Shown: positions 6,827 to 8,117 of the stretch, in pieces
Position numbering within the stretch: the stretch's first letter is position 1
How the letters are laid out: each line of letters opens with the position of its first letter
Origin: Lachnospiraceae bacterium
Lineage (GTDB): Bacteria > Bacillota > Clostridia > Lachnospirales > Lachnospiraceae
Length of the DNA: 8,117 nt
Direction of reading: 5' to 3'
Assembly: GCA_003488965.1 (NCBI GenBank)
Contig: DNJW01000223.1
Location: 1-8,117, forward strand
Notes under the pieces: model-generated
Database searches by the model: none
Seen by the model: the letters and a program-made list of their open reading frames with translations, nothing else
Told to the model about the DNA's origin: nothing
Program-made: the position numbers and the translations under genes

Positions 6827-7582
6827 TTACTCCGTCAGATAGGCAAGAAAAAGGCGGGATAAATCGGGCCTCTTAGAGGTGAATACAAAGCCGAAAACCG
6901 GTGTTTCTTTGGTATCGGCATAGCAGTTCCACTGGGCGAGTTTGGAGGAGTCTTTTAGATAAATCCCCACAGGGACAGGGGTTTCCATGGCATCGGGGTC
7001 GGCGGGGTCAGGAGAGGGCTTGGTTTGTTCATCGGGATAAAGTCCCTCGTCCATTCCGCCGCTTTCTTTTATGGCCGCTTCGTCTATATAATAGAAACAA
7101 GGCTCATATTTTTTATATTCCTCTTCTGACAGCACTTCCCGTAAATCCTGAAACATCATTCCCTCCGCATAATGTCCGAAAATTTCGGCGTCGCTGATGA
7201 AGGCATCCAAAGAACTAGTTTGTACCAGTCCGGTCAGACGCTGGGAAAATGCCAGGTCAAACTGGGTCATGGAATCCAGGGAGAGCGTGGAAGTAGCATC
7301 AATCAGGCAATTGTAGGTATCGGTGTCAATGCCTGCATAGGAGGCAAAATCCTCCTGAAATGCTTCCTGCATTTCAAAGCCGTAGGAATTAAGAACGACG
7401 GCGGAAAAAGCATCATCCTTACTGTTTGCCGTGTCACGGATGAACAGGCCAATGGTAAATGCGGCAAATAGGATAACAAGAGTATGAATTTTATAATAAT
7501 CCCAAAAATATTCCAGTTTTTCCCGAAAACTCTTCCCCCGCAGTTTTTCCTGCTGCTCCCGGACCTCGTCTTTCAGTGCCAT
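6827..7582 (-). CDS. membrane-anchored protein of unknown function
   Basis: I do not recognise a characterised family. The 251-residue protein has a charged, helix-forming cytoplasmic N-terminus (1-30, including EVREQQEKLRGKSFREKLEYF). A single membrane segment follows at about 33-48 (HTLVILFAAFTIGLFI) without a cleavage site. The rest is acidic and should lie outside the cell. An acidic, proline-rich linker at about 183-204 (PDEQTKPSPDPADPDAMETP) separates the main outer domain from a short C-terminal part. Segments such as LDAFISDAEIFGHYAEGMM (125-143) and the end PDLSRLFLAYLTE vaguely recall substrate-binding proteins, which is only an impression. The ATG at 7582 has GGGAGG upstream, spaced about 10 bases. 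A nearer ATG seven bases upstream is out of frame. A strong promoter at 7622-7650 drives it as a single gene, convergent to the amino-acid operon. Confidence 0.82.
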   Translation of the reverse strand: MALKDEVREQQEKLRGKSFREKLEYFWDYYKIHTLVILFAAFTIGLFIRDTANSKDDAFSAVVLNSYGFEMQEAFQEDFASYAGIDTDTYNCLIDATSTLSLDSMTQFDLAFSQRLTGLVQTSSLDAFISDAEIFGHYAEGMMFQDLREVLSEEEYKKYEPCFYYIDEAAIKESGGMDEGLYPDEQTKPSPDPADPDAMETPVPVGIYLKDSSKLAQWNCYADTKETPVFGFVFTSKRPDLSRLFLAYLTE

Positions 7583-7621
7583 AAGCCATATGCCTCCCGT
7601 TTTTTATATGTATTGTTTTTA

Positions 7622-7650
7622 ATCATAGTCTTTTTAAAAAGGGGTGTCAA
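7622..7650 (-). promoter_or_regulatory. sigma-A promoter of the membrane-anchored protein gene
   Basis: On the minus strand TTGACA (7650-7645) and TATGAT (7627-7622) are exactly 17 bases apart, near-consensus. Transcription should start near 7615, about 33 bases before the ATG. The spacer contains a 12-base perfect palindrome (7630-7641), which might be incidental in an A/T-rich spacer. Confidence 0.7.
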
Positions 7651-7713
7651 TGAAAGGGGAGGGAAATATAATAAAAAATTGATAAACTGGGGAATGCAGA
7701 TTGGTCTCAGTCC

Positions 7714-7853
7714 GCGTAGCCAGAGAAAATATTTCTACGTGCGCCCCGCTCCCGCTTCACAAAAAACGCAGCAGACGCTAGGTTCGTGAGAAACCTCACC
7801 AAGCGCTGGCGTTTTTTAAGAGGCTTCTTAAGAAATATTTTCTCTGGCTACGC
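7714..7853 (+). repeat. palindromic repeat, copy 1 (140 bp, 23-bp perfect terminal inverted repeats)
   Basis: The ends 7714-7736 and 7831-7853 are perfect 23-base inverted repeats, starting GCGTAGCC and ending GGCTACGC. Inside is a second stem: 7761-7769 with 7809-7817, continuing with 7772-7774/7806-7808 and 7776-7779/7802-7805, capped by a small hairpin (7786-7790 with 7795-7799). A GC-rich unpaired stretch lies at about 7740-7755. As single-stranded DNA or RNA it would fold into one long branched hairpin. Confidence 0.85.
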
Positions 7854-7993
7854 TACTCTGTTGACGTGCTATTGCTTGGTCAGTTGTACCAACATAGCAT
7901 ATCAAAGTGTCCCAATCAAAGACCCCGCTGCAAGCAACGGGATATCAAACTTGCAGCGTTCCAGAAGCTATCGCCCATTATGCCAGTACAGTA
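7854..7993. other. 140-base core between the inverted repeats, with two hairpins
   Basis: No supported gene lies here. Hairpin one pairs 7867-7872 with 7894-7899 and, after a small asymmetric internal loop, 7876-7880 with 7888-7892. Hairpin two pairs 7926-7934 perfectly with 7950-7958 (9 bp). An alternative stem, 7924-7930 with 7935-7941, has one mismatch on the plus strand that becomes a G-U pair on the minus strand. It uses the same bases, so the two forms exclude each other. The stems suggest a structured RNA or DNA. Confidence 0.45.
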
Positions 7994-8117
7994 GCGCAGA
8001 CGGCGCCGATATTTCTTAAGGAGCCTCTCAAAAAACGCCAGCACTTGGTGAGGTTTCTCACGAACCTAGTGTCTGTTGCGTTTTTTGTGAAGCGGGAGCG
8101 GGGCGTACGTAGAAATA
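7994..8117 (-). repeat. palindromic repeat, copy 2, inverted and truncated by the window end
   Basis: Bases 8009-8117 are the reverse complement of 7730-7838 with no gaps and 103 of 109 identical; all six differences are transitions. The core-proximal 23 bases (7994-8016) match copy 1's inner terminal repeat at only 16 positions, so that end is degraded or is not truly part of the repeat. The outer terminal repeat starts at 8111 and continues beyond the window. Confidence 0.85.

Larger units (their letters stand above)
7714..8117. mobile_element. candidate non-autonomous (MITE-like) inverted-repeat element, cut by the window end
   Basis: Two inverted copies of a repeat (7714-7853 and 7994 onward) flank a 140-base core. 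No transposase or convincing open reading frame is present, and no target-site duplication can be judged because the right end is outside the window. If the right copy is complete it should end near 8133. The large palindromic arms and the lack of genes are what a miniature transposable element or mobile intergenic repeat would show. It could instead be a structured non-coding RNA locus or two independent insertions of the same short repeat. It lies upstream of the minus-strand gene, outside its promoter. Confidence 0.4.

Noticed and set aside
7484..7789. 101-codon plus-strand open frame
   Set aside because: It is antisense to the start and promoter of the minus-strand gene, runs into the palindromic repeat, and has low-complexity composition.
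7786..8019. 77-codon plus-strand open frame across repeat and core
   Set aside because: It starts inside the internal hairpin of the repeat, has no ribosome binding site, ends inside the second repeat copy, and the product resembles no protein I know.
7714..8117. CRISPR array
   Set aside because: The repeats are two long inverted copies, not short direct repeats separated by unique spacers.

Overview
The window looks like chromosomal DNA from a Gram-positive anaerobe of the class Clostridia, probably Lachnospiraceae. The evidence is indirect: strong purine-rich ribosome binding sites, textbook sigma-A promoters with 17-bp spacers, moderate GC content, and protein sequences (compact homoserine dehydrogenase, 439-residue aspartokinase, PheB-like ACT protein) that read like those of that family. 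No rRNA, tRNA, CRISPR array or transposase gene is visible.

Layout. Positions 1-79 hold a possible gene tail and the ribosome binding site of the first full gene. An alpha/beta hydrolase of the monoacylglycerol lipase/PldB type (80-1069) is followed by an MFS transporter (1141-2316), which has its own promoter overlapping the hydrolase stop codon. A second clear promoter (2325-2353) starts a four-gene amino-acid operon: a PheB-like ACT protein (2455-2898), homoserine dehydrogenase (2951-4159), a phosphoglycerate-mutase-like protein that is probably the homoserine kinase (4177-5385), and aspartate kinase (5423-6742). A convergent minus-strand gene (6827-7582) encodes a membrane-anchored protein of unknown function with a clear promoter at 7622-7650. 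The last 400 bases (7714-8117) carry no convincing gene. They hold two inverted copies of a roughly 140-bp palindromic repeat around a 140-bp structured core, cut off by the window edge.

How the genes work together. Aspartokinase makes aspartyl phosphate, and homoserine dehydrogenase reduces aspartate semialdehyde to homoserine. The mutase-like protein between them is best explained as a non-orthologous homoserine kinase that makes O-phosphohomoserine for threonine synthesis. The intermediate enzyme (aspartate semialdehyde dehydrogenase) and threonine synthase are not in the window. Three of the four operon proteins carry ACT domains, which fits feedback sensing of end-product amino acids. 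The hydrolase, transporter and membrane-anchored protein have no evident link to this pathway.

The most unusual parts are the kinase reassignment and the inverted-repeat element. The two repeat copies differ only by transitions over 109 bp, and two of the changes restore the same base pair.
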